Positions 17,512 through 25,346 of a stretch of DNA of 36,625 bases are shown here, piece after piece. The position numbers and the translations under genes are program-made. The notes beneath the pieces were generated by a model, which was not told where the DNA came from, ran no database searches, and worked only from the letters and a program-made list of their open reading frames with translations. The first letter of the stretch is position 1, and the number at the start of each line of letters is the position of its first letter. This DNA is from an uncultured Nitratireductor sp. (GTDB lineage: Bacteria; Pseudomonadota; Alphaproteobacteria; Rhizobiales; Rhizobiaceae), in assembly GCF_913053745.1 (NCBI RefSeq), contig NZ_CAJXGF010000025.1:1-36625 (forward strand), written 5' to 3'.

Positions 17512-18318
17512 TTACACCCCGTCCAGGATCACGATGGTCGGTCGCCGAGGTAGATTGTCCAATGCCACGGTGATCGTCCGCCCCTCGCGGAAGTCCAGTT
17601 CGAACCCTTCCCCCATGCGGCCGGTGAAGGCGCTGAGCGGGGTGGCATGCCGGTGCATGGGCAGAATGACCGAAGAGGACAGCCGGCGCGCGATCTCGCT
17701 CATCCCGTCGAGCGAAAGCGTCAATCCGCCGTCGATCGGCACCATCAGCACGTCGAGCCGTCCGATTGCCGCATAGTGCGGATTCTCCAACCGGTGATGC
17801 AGATGGCCCAGATGGCCGATGCACAGGCCCGCCACCTCGAAGATGAATATGGAATTGGCATCCGGCTCCATCGCGCCGTAGCGGCGGATGTCGGTTGTCA
17901 CGTTGCGGATATAGACGTCCTCCACCAGAAGCGAATGTTTGGCCGGCCCGCCATCCGGGTTCCAGCCCGGCAGAACATGCTCGATGGCCGGATCCGGATT
18001 GCGCGTGAAATGGGTGCCGTGCGCCTTGTTCATGGTGACGACGCGCGGTAGCGGATTTGCACCGTAGGCGCCTGAAAAGTCCGTGGCGATGGTCACGCCG
18101 GCTGGCGTCTCGATGACATAGGTGGAATGTCCCGCATAGGTGATCTCCACCGACCCGGCGCTTGCAGCGGTGGGCATTGTCAGCGAGGCGTAGATCACGT
18201 CCGGCAGGGCCTGTGCCATGGCGAGGCAGGTGCTCGGTCGCTCGGTCTGTGCCCAGGCGGCGGCGAATGGCGTTATCAGGAACGTCAGTAAGGCGGCGGT
18301 CAGTCGGAAGGCGTTCAT
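17512..18318 (-). CDS. Secreted MBL-fold metallo-hydrolase-like protein (COG2220 type)
   Basis: A 268-residue protein with an N-terminal signal peptide (residues 1-24, cleavage after AWA), so probably periplasmic. The metallo-beta-lactamase pattern starts at ITYAGHSTYVIETPAGVTIATDFSG. Where the family has HxHxDH this protein has NKAHGTHFT, which lacks the canonical first His and the Asp. The later IGHLGHLHHRL motif fits COG2220. Metal binding may therefore be altered. The ATG at 18318 is chosen because GGGAG lies seven bases upstream and it gives a clean signal peptide. Function unknown. Confidence 0.82.
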   Translation of the reverse strand: MNAFRLTAALLTFLITPFAAAWAQTERPSTCLAMAQALPDVIYASLTMPTAASAGSVEITYAGHSTYVIETPAGVTIATDFSGAYGANPLPRVVTMNKAHGTHFTRNPDPAIEHVLPGWNPDGGPAKHSLLVEDVYIRNVTTDIRRYGAMEPDANSIFIFEVAGLCIGHLGHLHHRLENPHYAAIGRLDVLMVPIDGGLTLSLDGMSEIARRLSSSVILPMHRHATPLSAFTGRMGEGFELDFREGRTITVALDNLPRRPTIVILDGV

Positions 18319-18468
18319 TGGCATCTCCCGTGTGAGCAAGAACCCATGGTACGGTAAAGCGCGTCAATGCGCCATGTCCGGCGTCGCGCGGTTCTGGACG
18401 TTGGCCGGCATTTTCACTATAAGGCCCCGTTATTCCGTTGCTTTCAAAAGACCGTGAGAAGGAGCCCC

Positions 18469-19218
18469 ATGGCCGGTCATTCCCAATTCAAGAACATCAT
18501 GCACCGCAAGGGCCGGCAGGATGCCGTTCGCTCGAAGATGTTTTCCAAGCTGGCCCGTGAAATCACCGTTGCGGCCAAGATGGGACTGCCCGATCCGGGG
18601 ATGAATCCGCGGCTGCGCCTGGCCATCCAGAATGCCAAGGCCCAGTCCATGCCCAAGGACAATATCGAGCGCGCCATCAAGAAGGCTTCGGGGGGCGATG
18701 CGGAGAATTACGACGAGGTGCGATACGAGGGATACGGTCCAGGCGGTGTCGCGGTCATCGTCGAGGCGTTGACCGACAACCGAAATCGTTCCGCCTCGAA
18801 CATCCGCGCCGCCTTTACCAAGGCCGGCGGATCGCTGGGCGAAACCGGCTCCGTCGCCTTCATGTTCGATCGGGTGGGCGAGATTATTTACCCGGCGGAG
18901 GCTGGCAATGCCGACACCATCATGGAAGCGGCCATCGAGGCCGGCGCCGAGGATGTGCAATCGGACGAAAACGGCCATGTGATCACATGCGCCTTCGAGG
19001 ACATCGGCGATGTCACCACGGCGCTGGAAGAAGCGCTCGGCGAGGCCGAATCCGTCAAGGCGATCTGGCGTCCGCAGACCGGCACGCCGGTCGACGAGGA
19101 ACGCGCCCAATCGATCCTCAAATTGATCGCCACGCTCGAAGACGACGACGACGTGCAGAACGTTTACGCCAATTTCGAGGTGGACGACGAAACGCTGGCA
19201 AAGCTCAGCGCAGCCTGA
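18469..19218 (+). CDS. YebC/PmpR-family protein
   Basis: A 249-residue YebC protein starting [21 protein letters not shown], the family hallmark. The ATG at 18469 has GAAGGAG just upstream. It has the three-domain YebC layout, with [12 protein letters not shown] at about 65-76, [22 protein letters not shown] at about 86-107, and an acidic cleft. Members are annotated as transcriptional regulators. Recent work ties the family to translation of proline-rich or stalled sequences, so the regulator label should be read with caution. In many proteobacteria the gene precedes ruvC, which is not present here. Confidence 0.96.
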   Translation: MAGHSQFKNIMHRKGRQDAVRSKMFSKLAREITVAAKMGLPDPGMNPRLRLAIQNAKAQSMPKDNIERAIKKASGGDAENYDEVRYEGYGPGGVAVIVEALTDNRNRSASNIRAAFTKAGGSLGETGSVAFMFDRVGEIIYPAEAGNADTIMEAAIEAGAEDVQSDENGHVITCAFEDIGDVTTALEEALGEAESVKAIWRPQTGTPVDEERAQSILKLIATLEDDDDVQNVYANFEVDDETLAKLSAA

Positions 19219-19283
19219 TTGGGTTCGTGCCGGACATTTTGCCGGACGTAGGCACGCGGGAGAGCAGCAAAGGACTGGTTGGC

Positions 19284-19595
19284 GTGAAACATCATCGCGT
19301 TTCGATTACCTATTGCACCCAATGCCAATGGCTTCTGCGGTCCGCATGGCTCGCGCAGGAGCTTCTCTCCACCTTTTCCACGGAGCTCGGCGAGGTGGCG
19401 TTGCGCCCGGGCACGGGCGGCATCTTCGAAATCACCTGCGATGGCGTCCTTATTTGGGAACGCAAGCGCGATGGCGGCTTTCCGGACGCGAAGACGCTGA
19501 AGCAGCGCGTGCGCGACGTAATCGACCCCGAACGCGATCTAGGCCACATCGATCGGGCTCAAAGCGAGACGGCAACAAAAAACCCGCCTTCGTGA
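19284..19595 (+). CDS. SelT/SelW/SelH (Rdx) family thioredoxin-like protein
   Basis: A 103-residue Rdx protein with the redox motif Cys-11-Thr-Gln-Cys-14 after the first strand (VSITYCTQCQWLLR). The GTGGIFEITCDGVLIWERKRDGGFPDAKTLKQRVRD segment is standard for the family. The vertebrate selenoprotein W selenocysteine is replaced here by cysteine, as is normal in bacteria. The GTG start at 19284 fits family length, with AAAGGA nearby. Physiological partner unknown. Its stop codon lies inside a strong terminator hairpin. Confidence 0.9.
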   Translation: MKHHRVSITYCTQCQWLLRSAWLAQELLSTFSTELGEVALRPGTGGIFEITCDGVLIWERKRDGGFPDAKTLKQRVRDVIDPERDLGHIDRAQSETATKNPPS

Positions 19596-19604
19596 GGCGG
19601 GTTT
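19580..19604. terminator. Bidirectional intrinsic terminator (Rdx gene and rpmE)
   Basis: Perfect 10-bp stem AAACCCGCCT (19580-19589) and AGGCGGGTTT (19595-19604) around the loop TCGTG. It has an A run on one side and TTTCT on the other, so it can serve both converging transcripts. The Rdx stop codon (19593-19595) sits in the loop and first base of the right arm. Confidence 0.88.
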
Positions 19605-19644
19605 CTCAACACTGCCGCGGCATTCGCGCCGGCCGTGGAACGCT

Positions 19645-19866
19645 TTAGATGCCGAGGCCCTGGTAGCGCTGCTTGAACTTGGACACGCGGCCGCCGCGGT
19701 CCATCAGAGACTGCTGACCGCCGGTCCAAGCCGGATGCGTGGACGGGTCGATATCGAGCTGCAGCGTGTCGCCTTCCTTGCCCCAGGTGGAGCGGGTTTC
19801 ATACTCGGTGCCGTCCGTCATGACGACCTTGATCGTGTGATAGTCGGGATGAATATCGGCTTTCAT
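19645..19866 (-). CDS. rpmE: 50S ribosomal protein L31
   Basis: A 73-residue L31 starting [19 protein letters not shown] and ending [13 protein letters not shown]. It contains no cysteine, so it is the zinc-free (C-minus) form usual in alphaproteobacteria. The start at 19866 is preceded by AGGACAAG. The frame extends upstream through a Cys-rich stretch, but that is not part of known L31. A strong terminator shared with the Rdx gene lies 40 bases past its stop. Confidence 0.97.
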   Translation of the reverse strand: MKADIHPDYHTIKVVMTDGTEYETRSTWGKEGDTLQLDIDPSTHPAWTGGQQSLMDRGGRVSKFKQRYQGLGI

Positions 19867-20071
19867 CGGCTTGTCCTGAATTTGGTCGGGGTAACAACTC
19901 GATCCGCACTTGCGGCAATTGCACCCATCCTGAAAACTTGAAGCCGCGGCCAAGGAAGGCTACGGCTTCGGAATTGGTTGGCGAGCCTATACATCAGGTG
20001 CGGCGACAAGACAAGACTCGAGCGGCGCACAAATTGCCGCTCCCGGACATGATGTGAAAAAGGGGCAGAGG

Positions 20072-21889
20072 ATGGCGCGCGCGCATGGGGCGTCCGAAGA
20101 GAGGCAGCAGGCGGCGAAGCGCCGGTCGCTGAAACCGCTGCGGCGTCTGTTGCCCTATATCGGGCGTTATCGCGGCCTTGCTCTTGCCGCGCTTTTCTTT
20201 CTGGTGCTCGCCGCCATGGCGACGCTCACGCTGCCGCTCGCCGTGCGTCGCATGATCGATAACGGCTTTTCCGAATCCGATTCCGTCTTCATCGCCAACT
20301 ATTTCTCGATGCTGATCGTGGTTGCGGCCGTCCTGGCGGCGGCTTCGGCGGGGCGGTATTTCTTCGTTATCACGCTTGGCGAGCGGGTGGTTAGCGATCT
20401 TCGGCGCGATGTGTTCGATCATGTCACGCGCCTTTCTCCCGGATTTTTCGACGCGGTTCAGTCCGGCGAGATCGTGGCGCGTATCTCCGCCGATGCCACC
20501 CAGGTCAAATCCGCCGTCGGAGCAACGATCTCCCAGGCGTTGCGCAATGTGATCATGGGGTTGGGGGCGGTTGGTATGATGGTCGTCACCAGCCCGAGGC
20601 TCTCGCTGCTCGTCGTGGCGGCAATTCCCGTCATCGTCCTGCCGCTGGCGGCGTTCGGCCGGTCGGTGCGGCGCCGGTCGCGCTTCGCGCAGGACACATT
20701 GGCCGATGCAACCGCCTATGCCGGCGAGCAGATCGGCGCGATGCGCACCCTGCAGGCCTTTACCGGCGAGACGACGGTGCGCAGGAAATTCTCCGGAGCC
20801 ATCGAGACCGCGTTCGAGGCTGCGCGGGCCTCCATTTTTGCCCGGTCCTTTCTCACCTTCTTCGCCATCTTCATGACTTTCAGTTCGGTCGTGGCGGTTT
20901 TGTGGTTCGGTTCGCGCGATGTGCTTGCGGGCGCGATGACGCCGGGGACATTGGGGCAGTTCCTGCTTTACTCGGTGCTCGCCGCCGGAGCTCTGGGCGC
21001 GCTGTCGGAGGTGTGGGGGGAGCTTTCCCAGGCCGCCGGCGCCGCCGAGCGCATGAGCGAGCTTCTGGCGGAGGAACCGGCCATTACGGCACCGACCGAT
21101 CCGGTTGCGCTGCCGGAGCCCGCGTGCGGCGCGGTGGCCTTCGAGAATGTTTCATTCGCCTATCCGACGCGTCCCGACCGTTCGGCGCTTCACGGCCTTT
21201 CCGTTGCCGTGCAGCCAGGCGAAACGGTTGCCATCGTCGGCCCTTCCGGGGCGGGCAAAACCACGGTCTTCTCGCTGCTGTTGCGCTATTACGATCCCGA
21301 TTCCGGCGTGGTGCGGGTGGACGGCGTCGATGCGCGCGCGGCCGATCCGCAGGCTTTGCGCGCCCGCATGGCGGTGGTGCCGCAGGACGTCACCATCTTT
21401 GCCGCAAGCGCTGCGGAGAACATCGCCTTCGGCCGACCGGACGCCACACGTTCTGAAATCGAAGCGGCGGCCAAGGCGGCGCTGGCGCACGATTTCATCA
21501 GCGAGCTGTCGGACGGTTACGACACGCCGGTGGGCGAGCGCGGCGTTACGCTGTCGGGCGGTCAGCGCCAGCGAATGGCGATTGCCCGTGCCATCCTGCG
21601 GGATGCGCCGATCCTGCTTCTGGACGAAGCCACTTCCGCGCTGGACTCGCAGAGCGAGACCTTGGTGCAGCAGGCGCTCGAACATCTGATGAAGGGGCGC
21701 ACGACACTGGTTATCGCGCACCGTCTGTCGACCGTTTTGAAAGCCGACCGCATTCTGGTCATGGAAGAGGGGCGTATTGTCGAGGAGGGCACCCATGCCG
21801 CACTCGTTGCCGAGGGAGGGGTATACGCCAAACTTGCAAGTCTCCAGTTCGAGGCCGGCATGGATGCGTTCGGAGATGCCGCCGAATAG
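20072..21889 (+). CDS. MsbA/multidrug-type ABC exporter (fused TMD-NBD)
   Basis: A 605-residue half-transporter that would act as a homodimer in the inner membrane. Six membrane helices lie between about residues 30 and 315. The nucleotide-binding domain follows: A-loop region VSFAYPTRPDRSAL, Walker A GPSGAGKTT (about 389-397), LSGGQRQRMAIAR signature (about 493), Walker B ILLLDEATSALD (about 513) and H-loop IAHRLST. The ATG at 20072 has AGGGG six bases before it; a GTG at 20054 is possible. The substrate cannot be told from sequence, with lipid or drug export both plausible. The adjacency to rpmE recurs in Rhizobiales, to my knowledge. Confidence 0.93.
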   Translation: MARAHGASEERQQAAKRRSLKPLRRLLPYIGRYRGLALAALFFLVLAAMATLTLPLAVRRMIDNGFSESDSVFIANYFSMLIVVAAVLAAASAGRYFFVITLGERVVSDLRRDVFDHVTRLSPGFFDAVQSGEIVARISADATQVKSAVGATISQALRNVIMGLGAVGMMVVTSPRLSLLVVAAIPVIVLPLAAFGRSVRRRSRFAQDTLADATAYAGEQIGAMRTLQAFTGETTVRRKFSGAIETAFEAARASIFARSFLTFFAIFMTFSSVVAVLWFGSRDVLAGAMTPGTLGQFLLYSVLAAGALGALSEVWGELSQAAGAAERMSELLAEEPAITAPTDPVALPEPACGAVAFENVSFAYPTRPDRSALHGLSVAVQPGETVAIVGPSGAGKTTVFSLLLRYYDPDSGVVRVDGVDARAADPQALRARMAVVPQDVTIFAASAAENIAFGRPDATRSEIEAAAKAALAHDFISELSDGYDTPVGERGVTLSGGQRQRMAIARAILRDAPILLLDEATSALDSQSETLVQQALEHLMKGRTTLVIAHRLSTVLKADRILVMEEGRIVEEGTHAALVAEGGVYAKLASLQFEAGMDAFGDAAE

Positions 21890-22092
21890 AGATGGCGGCA
21901 TACTGGGCCCGGAGGGGACACGGGCGCAGTCGTCCCGGGCATGACGGAAGAGCGAAGTGTCTTGCCATTTCAGCCGTGGCGGGTCGGCACGAGCCCCGTT
22001 GTCGATCGCTCAGGCTGGACCCTCCATGTTCATCGGCGCCTTTCCGATGCCTCAGGGAGAGGACGGCGCCGCTGAGCGGATTTCTTCACGTT

Positions 22093-22782
22093 TCAGAGGA
22101 ACGTGGCGATGTCTTCGAGCGGCTTCTTTTCCATCGCGTGCTCTGGAATGGTCGCGCCCTCTTTCGGGTAGCCGACCACCATCAGAATATAGGGTTTGTC
22201 ATGCGGATCGCGGCCGCATAGCTCGTTCAAAAAACGCATCGGATTCGGTGTGTGCGTGAGCGTTGCCAGGCCCGCCCTGTGCAGTGCGGCAATGAGAAAC
22301 CCGGTCGCGATGCTCACCGATTCCGGCACATAATAATTCTTGCGCTTCACACCGTCGGCGGAACGGCTGCGGCGTTCGCCGAAAATACAGATCAGCCATG
22401 GGGCCTCCTCCAGAAACGGCTTGCTCGCATCCGTGCCGAGCGGGGCGAGTGCCTGGAGCCATTCTTCGCCAGCGCGACCCTCATAGAAGGCTTTCTCCTC
22501 GACTTCGGCCGCTTCGCGAATCCGCTTCTTCACCGCCGGGTCGCCGATCACCGCGAAATGCCAGGGTTGATGATTTGCACCGTTCGGCGCCGTTCCGGCT
22601 GCCCTGATGCAAGTCTCGACGATGTCGCGCGGCACGGGTCGGGTGGAGAAATCGCGCACCGTGTGCCGGGTGCGGATCTCGTCGTAGAAGGCCTGCGCCC
22701 GTGCGCGCATCTCCTCGAGCGGAAGTTCCCTGTAGTCCGGCAAGGGGATGGGACGATAGTTCGGCGTCGGATGGGCGCTCAT
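22093..22782 (-). CDS. Nitroreductase-fold flavoprotein, iodotyrosine deiodinase (IYD)-like
   Basis: A 229-residue FMN enzyme of the nitroreductase superfamily. RHTVRDFS (residues 39-46) and [15 protein letters not shown] (60-74) are FMN-binding motifs, and GYPKEG (204-209) is near the C-terminus. Compared from memory with mammalian IYD, the match is collinear and ungapped through the lid. E96, Y100 and K121 fall where the Glu-Tyr-Lys triad grips the halotyrosine zwitterion. Reductive dehalogenation of a tyrosine-like compound is thus a reasonable inference; a general nitro or flavin reductase role is the alternative. The ATG at 22782 follows GGAGG. Two GntR-type operator motifs lie upstream. 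Confidence 0.85.
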   Translation of the reverse strand: MSAHPTPNYRPIPLPDYRELPLEEMRARAQAFYDEIRTRHTVRDFSTRPVPRDIVETCIRAAGTAPNGANHQPWHFAVIGDPAVKKRIREAAEVEEKAFYEGRAGEEWLQALAPLGTDASKPFLEEAPWLICIFGERRSRSADGVKRKNYYVPESVSIATGFLIAALHRAGLATLTHTPNPMRFLNELCGRDPHDKPYILMVVGYPKEGATIPEHAMEKKPLEDIATFL

Positions 22783-22800
22783 GCGGACGTTTCCTCCAAT

Positions 22801-22824
22801 TTGTCCGATAATATTGTCGGACAA
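22801..22824. promoter_or_regulatory. Tandem GntR-type operators upstream of the IYD-like gene
   Basis: TTGTC-C-GATAA (22801-22811) and TTGTC-G-GACAA (22814-22824) are two copies of a TTGTC-N-GACAA palindrome, centred 13 bases apart. Together they form a 24-base near-perfect palindrome with one mismatched pair. On the minus strand the right copy overlaps the inferred -10 (22821-22826). The motif shape is typical of FadR/FCD-subfamily GntR repressors, and such a regulator is the next gene upstream. Confidence 0.75.
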
Positions 22825-22849
22825 TCTAGATAAATCGAAGCCACGTCAA
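22821..22849 (-). promoter_or_regulatory. Probable promoter of the IYD-like gene
   Basis: Reading the minus strand, TTGACG (22849-22844) is followed after 17 bases by GATTGT (22826-22821). The -35 is strong and the -10 is weak. The -10 overlaps the right-hand GntR-type operator, which would suit repression. Confidence 0.4.
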
Positions 22850-22862
22850 GGCATATCGTCGC

Positions 22863-23543
22863 TCAACCCGGCGTGTTAGCCGGTGTCGCGGCGAAGTGAT
22901 CGTCCGGAAGGCACTGGATAAGACGTCTTGCGGTTTCCACGTGATCGAGCATCGCCGCTTCTGCGCCCAGCGCGTCATTGGCTTCGACGCAATGCGTCAG
23001 TCGCTGATGCTGACGGTTGGTCGCAAACACCTGTCGACGGTCCACCAGAACGCGGAATTGCAACCAGTAGAGCGAGTTGGAAAGCCGCGTGAGCGTCTCG
23101 TTGAGGAGCGGATTGTCCGCTGTTTCGCGAAACAGACGGTGGAATCGTCCGTTGAGCTCCGAAAACCGGTTCATGTCGCCCTCATCGGTTGCGGCATTCA
23201 GTTCGCGCTGGAGCGCAACCATTGGGGCGGGGGCTTGATGAAGCGTGGGCAATGAGAGTTTGACCGCGAGGGCTTCGAGGGCACCGCGCACCTGAAACAG
23301 ATTGTCCACCTCGGGGCGTGAAAGCTGCCGCACCGCGACACCGCGATGCGGTTCCGAGGACAGGAGCCCATCTGCTGTCAGACGACGAAAAGCCTCGCGC
23401 ACGGATGAGCGAGAAACGCCAAGCCTGTTGGTGAACTCGCTTTCGGTCAATCTCTGGCCGGGCACCAGCCGCCCAGTGCGCACGGCGTCCGTTACCGCGT
23501 TGGCGACGGTTTCGACGGTGGAGCGGGAATCGGTCTCTTCCAT
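22863..23543 (-). CDS. GntR-family transcriptional regulator, FCD subfamily
   Basis: A 226-residue regulator. The winged helix-turn-helix is at about residues 10-75, with GRLVPGQRLTESEFTNRLGVSRSSVREAFRRLTADGLL giving the GntR signature. An all-helical FCD effector domain follows from about 83 to 210, with NGRFHRLF and later His residues that may bind a metal with a carboxylate ligand. The ATG at 23543 fits family length, although no good ribosome site precedes it. A TTGTC-N-GACAA site sits 26 bases upstream, suggesting autoregulation, and two more precede the IYD-like gene. The effector is unknown. Confidence 0.92.
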   Translation of the reverse strand: MEETDSRSTVETVANAVTDAVRTGRLVPGQRLTESEFTNRLGVSRSSVREAFRRLTADGLLSSEPHRGVAVRQLSRPEVDNLFQVRGALEALAVKLSLPTLHQAPAPMVALQRELNAATDEGDMNRFSELNGRFHRLFRETADNPLLNETLTRLSNSLYWLQFRVLVDRRQVFATNRQHQRLTHCVEANDALGAEAAMLDHVETARRLIQCLPDDHFAATPANTPG

Positions 23544-23568
23544 GAAGGGAGAGTGTGCCGAAAGCCGA

Positions 23569-23579
23569 TTGTCTGACAA
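23569..23579. promoter_or_regulatory. GntR-type operator upstream of the regulator gene
   Basis: TTGTC-T-GACAA is a perfect palindrome around a central base, between the end of the flavoprotein gene and the GntR start. It matches the motif found before the IYD-like gene and supports self-control by the GntR protein. Confidence 0.65.
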
Positions 23580-23611
23580 GCCCGTCCGACGCTGCCGTGC
23601 GGGAGATGGAC

Positions 23612-25267
23612 TCAACCCCCGCCCGCATGCCGCCCGGCATTGCGTCCGGAAAAGATGCAGCCACCAAGGAAAGTGCCTTCGAGCGCGTTGTAGCCGTGAT
23701 AGCCGCCGCCGCCGAAACCTGCTGCTTCACCGGCAGCGTACAAACCGGGGATCGGTTCGCCGTCCGCATCCAGAACCTGACTGTCGAGGTTGGTGTGCAG
23801 GCCTCCCAGCGTTTTGCGGGTGAGGATGTGCAGCCGCACCGCGATCAGCGGCCCGTTGGTCGGATCGAGAATCTTGTGTGGCTTTGCCGTGCGCACAAGC
23901 CTGTCGCCGAGATAGGCTCTCGCACCGCGAATGGCGGTCACCTGTGCATCCTTGGAGAAGGGATTGCCGATCTCACGGTCTCGCGCGTCAATCTGCGCCT
24001 TGAGCCGGTCATGGTCGATCCGCGGCTCGCCGGCCAGCCCGTTCATGGCGTCCACCAGCGATTTCAGATCGTCGCGAACGATGAAGTCCTCTCCCTTGTC
24101 CTTGAAGGCTTCCACGGGCGGCGGCGCGCCTTTGCCGCGCCGACTCTTCAACACCTCCATCCAGCGCTTCGACGTCAGATCCGGATTTTGCTCGGAGCCC
24201 GAAAGCGCAAATTCCTTCTCGATGATCTTCTGGGTCAGTACGAACCAGGAATAGTCGTATCCGGTTCCAAGAATGTGTTTCAGCGTCGAAAGCGTATCGA
24301 AGCCCGGCATACAGGGGACGGGCAGGCGGTTGCCCTCCGCGTCGAACCACAGGGATGAGGGACCGGGCAGAATGCGGATGCCGTGATCGGGCCAGATGGG
24401 AGCCCAGTTCTTCACGCCCTCGGTGTAGTGCCACATGCGGTCGGTGTTGATGGTCGCCGCGCCTGCTTTTCTTGCAATGCCGATCATGCGCCCGTCGACG
24501 TGATGCGGCACGCCGGAGATCATCGTTTTCGGCGCGGGACCGAGCCGCTTCGTGGGCCAGTTTTTGCGCACCAGGTTCAGGTCGCCGCCGATCCCGCCGG
24601 AGGCGACAATCACGGCGGCGGCCGAGAATGCGAACTCGCCAACGCTCTCGCGTCCGGATTTCTGGCCGCGCTCGACGGTGGAGGGTTCCAGGATTTCGCC
24701 GGCGACGCCTGCGATCGCGCCACTGCTGCGGACAAGCCGGTTCGCCCGATGGCGGAATTTCAAGGCAATTCGGCCGGCTTTTCCATGCGCCAGAACCCGT
24801 TTCGCGAAAGGTTCCACCACGCCGGGGCCGGTGCCCCAGGTAATGTGGAAGCGCGGCACGGAATTGCCATGCCCGTCGGCAAGACTGCCGCCACGTTCCG
24901 CCCAGCCCACCACGGGAAACCAGCGCATGCCCATGGCGTGCAGCCATGGGCGCATTTCGCCGGCGGCGAAATCGATATAGGCTTCGGCCACCTTGCGCGG
25001 CCAGAAATCTTCTTCCCGGTCGAATTGCGCCGAGCCCATCCAGTCCTGCAGGGCGAGGTCGCGGCTGTCGGCGATACGCATGCGTCGCTGCTCGGGACTG
25101 TCGACGAAGAAAAGCCCCCCAAGCGACCAGAATGCCTGTCCGCCGAGCGCGTTCTCGCCCTCCTGTTCCAGCACCGCGACGCGTTTGCCGGCATCCGCCA
25201 GTTCAGCCGCCGCCACCAATCCTGCAAGGCCCGCGCCCACGACGATTGCATCGAATTTCTCAGCCAT
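23612..25267 (-). CDS. FAD-binding dehydrogenase (COG3573, KstD/fumarate-reductase-like flavoprotein)
   Basis: A 551-residue flavoprotein. The N-terminal dinucleotide-binding motif is VVGAGLAGLVAAAELADAGKRVAVLEQE. The C-terminal FAD motif is GLYAAGEAAGFGGGGYHGYNALEGTFLGGCIFSGRNAG. VASGGIGGD and a capping domain lie between. It belongs to the succinate dehydrogenase/fumarate reductase/3-ketosteroid dehydrogenase superfamily; COG3573 members have no settled substrate. The ATG at 25267 is preceded by GGGAGGAG. It precedes the GntR gene on the same strand. Alpha-beta dehydrogenation of a ketone or acyl compound is a guess from family. Confidence 0.87.
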   Translation of the reverse strand: MAEKFDAIVVGAGLAGLVAAAELADAGKRVAVLEQEGENALGGQAFWSLGGLFFVDSPEQRRMRIADSRDLALQDWMGSAQFDREEDFWPRKVAEAYIDFAAGEMRPWLHAMGMRWFPVVGWAERGGSLADGHGNSVPRFHITWGTGPGVVEPFAKRVLAHGKAGRIALKFRHRANRLVRSSGAIAGVAGEILEPSTVERGQKSGRESVGEFAFSAAAVIVASGGIGGDLNLVRKNWPTKRLGPAPKTMISGVPHHVDGRMIGIARKAGAATINTDRMWHYTEGVKNWAPIWPDHGIRILPGPSSLWFDAEGNRLPVPCMPGFDTLSTLKHILGTGYDYSWFVLTQKIIEKEFALSGSEQNPDLTSKRWMEVLKSRRGKGAPPPVEAFKDKGEDFIVRDDLKSLVDAMNGLAGEPRIDHDRLKAQIDARDREIGNPFSKDAQVTAIRGARAYLGDRLVRTAKPHKILDPTNGPLIAVRLHILTRKTLGGLHTNLDSQVLDADGEPIPGLYAAGEAAGFGGGGYHGYNALEGTFLGGCIFSGRNAGRHAGGG

Positions 25268-25277
25268 GTCTCCTCCC

Positions 25278-25306
25278 AAAGCGGCCGGGCTAGTGTCGGC
25301 CGCTTT
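25278..25306 (-). repeat. Inverted repeat between M32 peptidase and flavoprotein genes
   Basis: AAAGCGGCCG (25278-25287) and CGGCCGCTTT (25297-25306) form a perfect 10-bp stem with a nine-base loop. It lies 41 bases after the M32 stop and directly against the ribosome-binding site of the flavoprotein gene. Only three Ts follow on the minus strand, so it could be a weak terminator or a leader hairpin affecting translation. Confidence 0.55.
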
Positions 25307-25346
25307 GCGGAGGCGGGCAAGTGGCGTTTGAACGCTGTTGGAACGC

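Noticed and set aside
19867-19953. In-frame Cys-rich extension ([10 protein letters not shown]) upstream of rpmE that looks like a zinc knuckle
   Set aside because: The L31 family starts at [10 protein letters not shown] with a usable AGGA site. The extension has no start of its own with a ribosome site and lies in the leader.
21890-22092. Inverted repeats in the convergent gap after the ABC exporter as terminators
   Set aside because: CATCGG/CCGATG (22031-22049) and a GCCCGG-type repeat have no T tract and imperfect arms; too weak to call.
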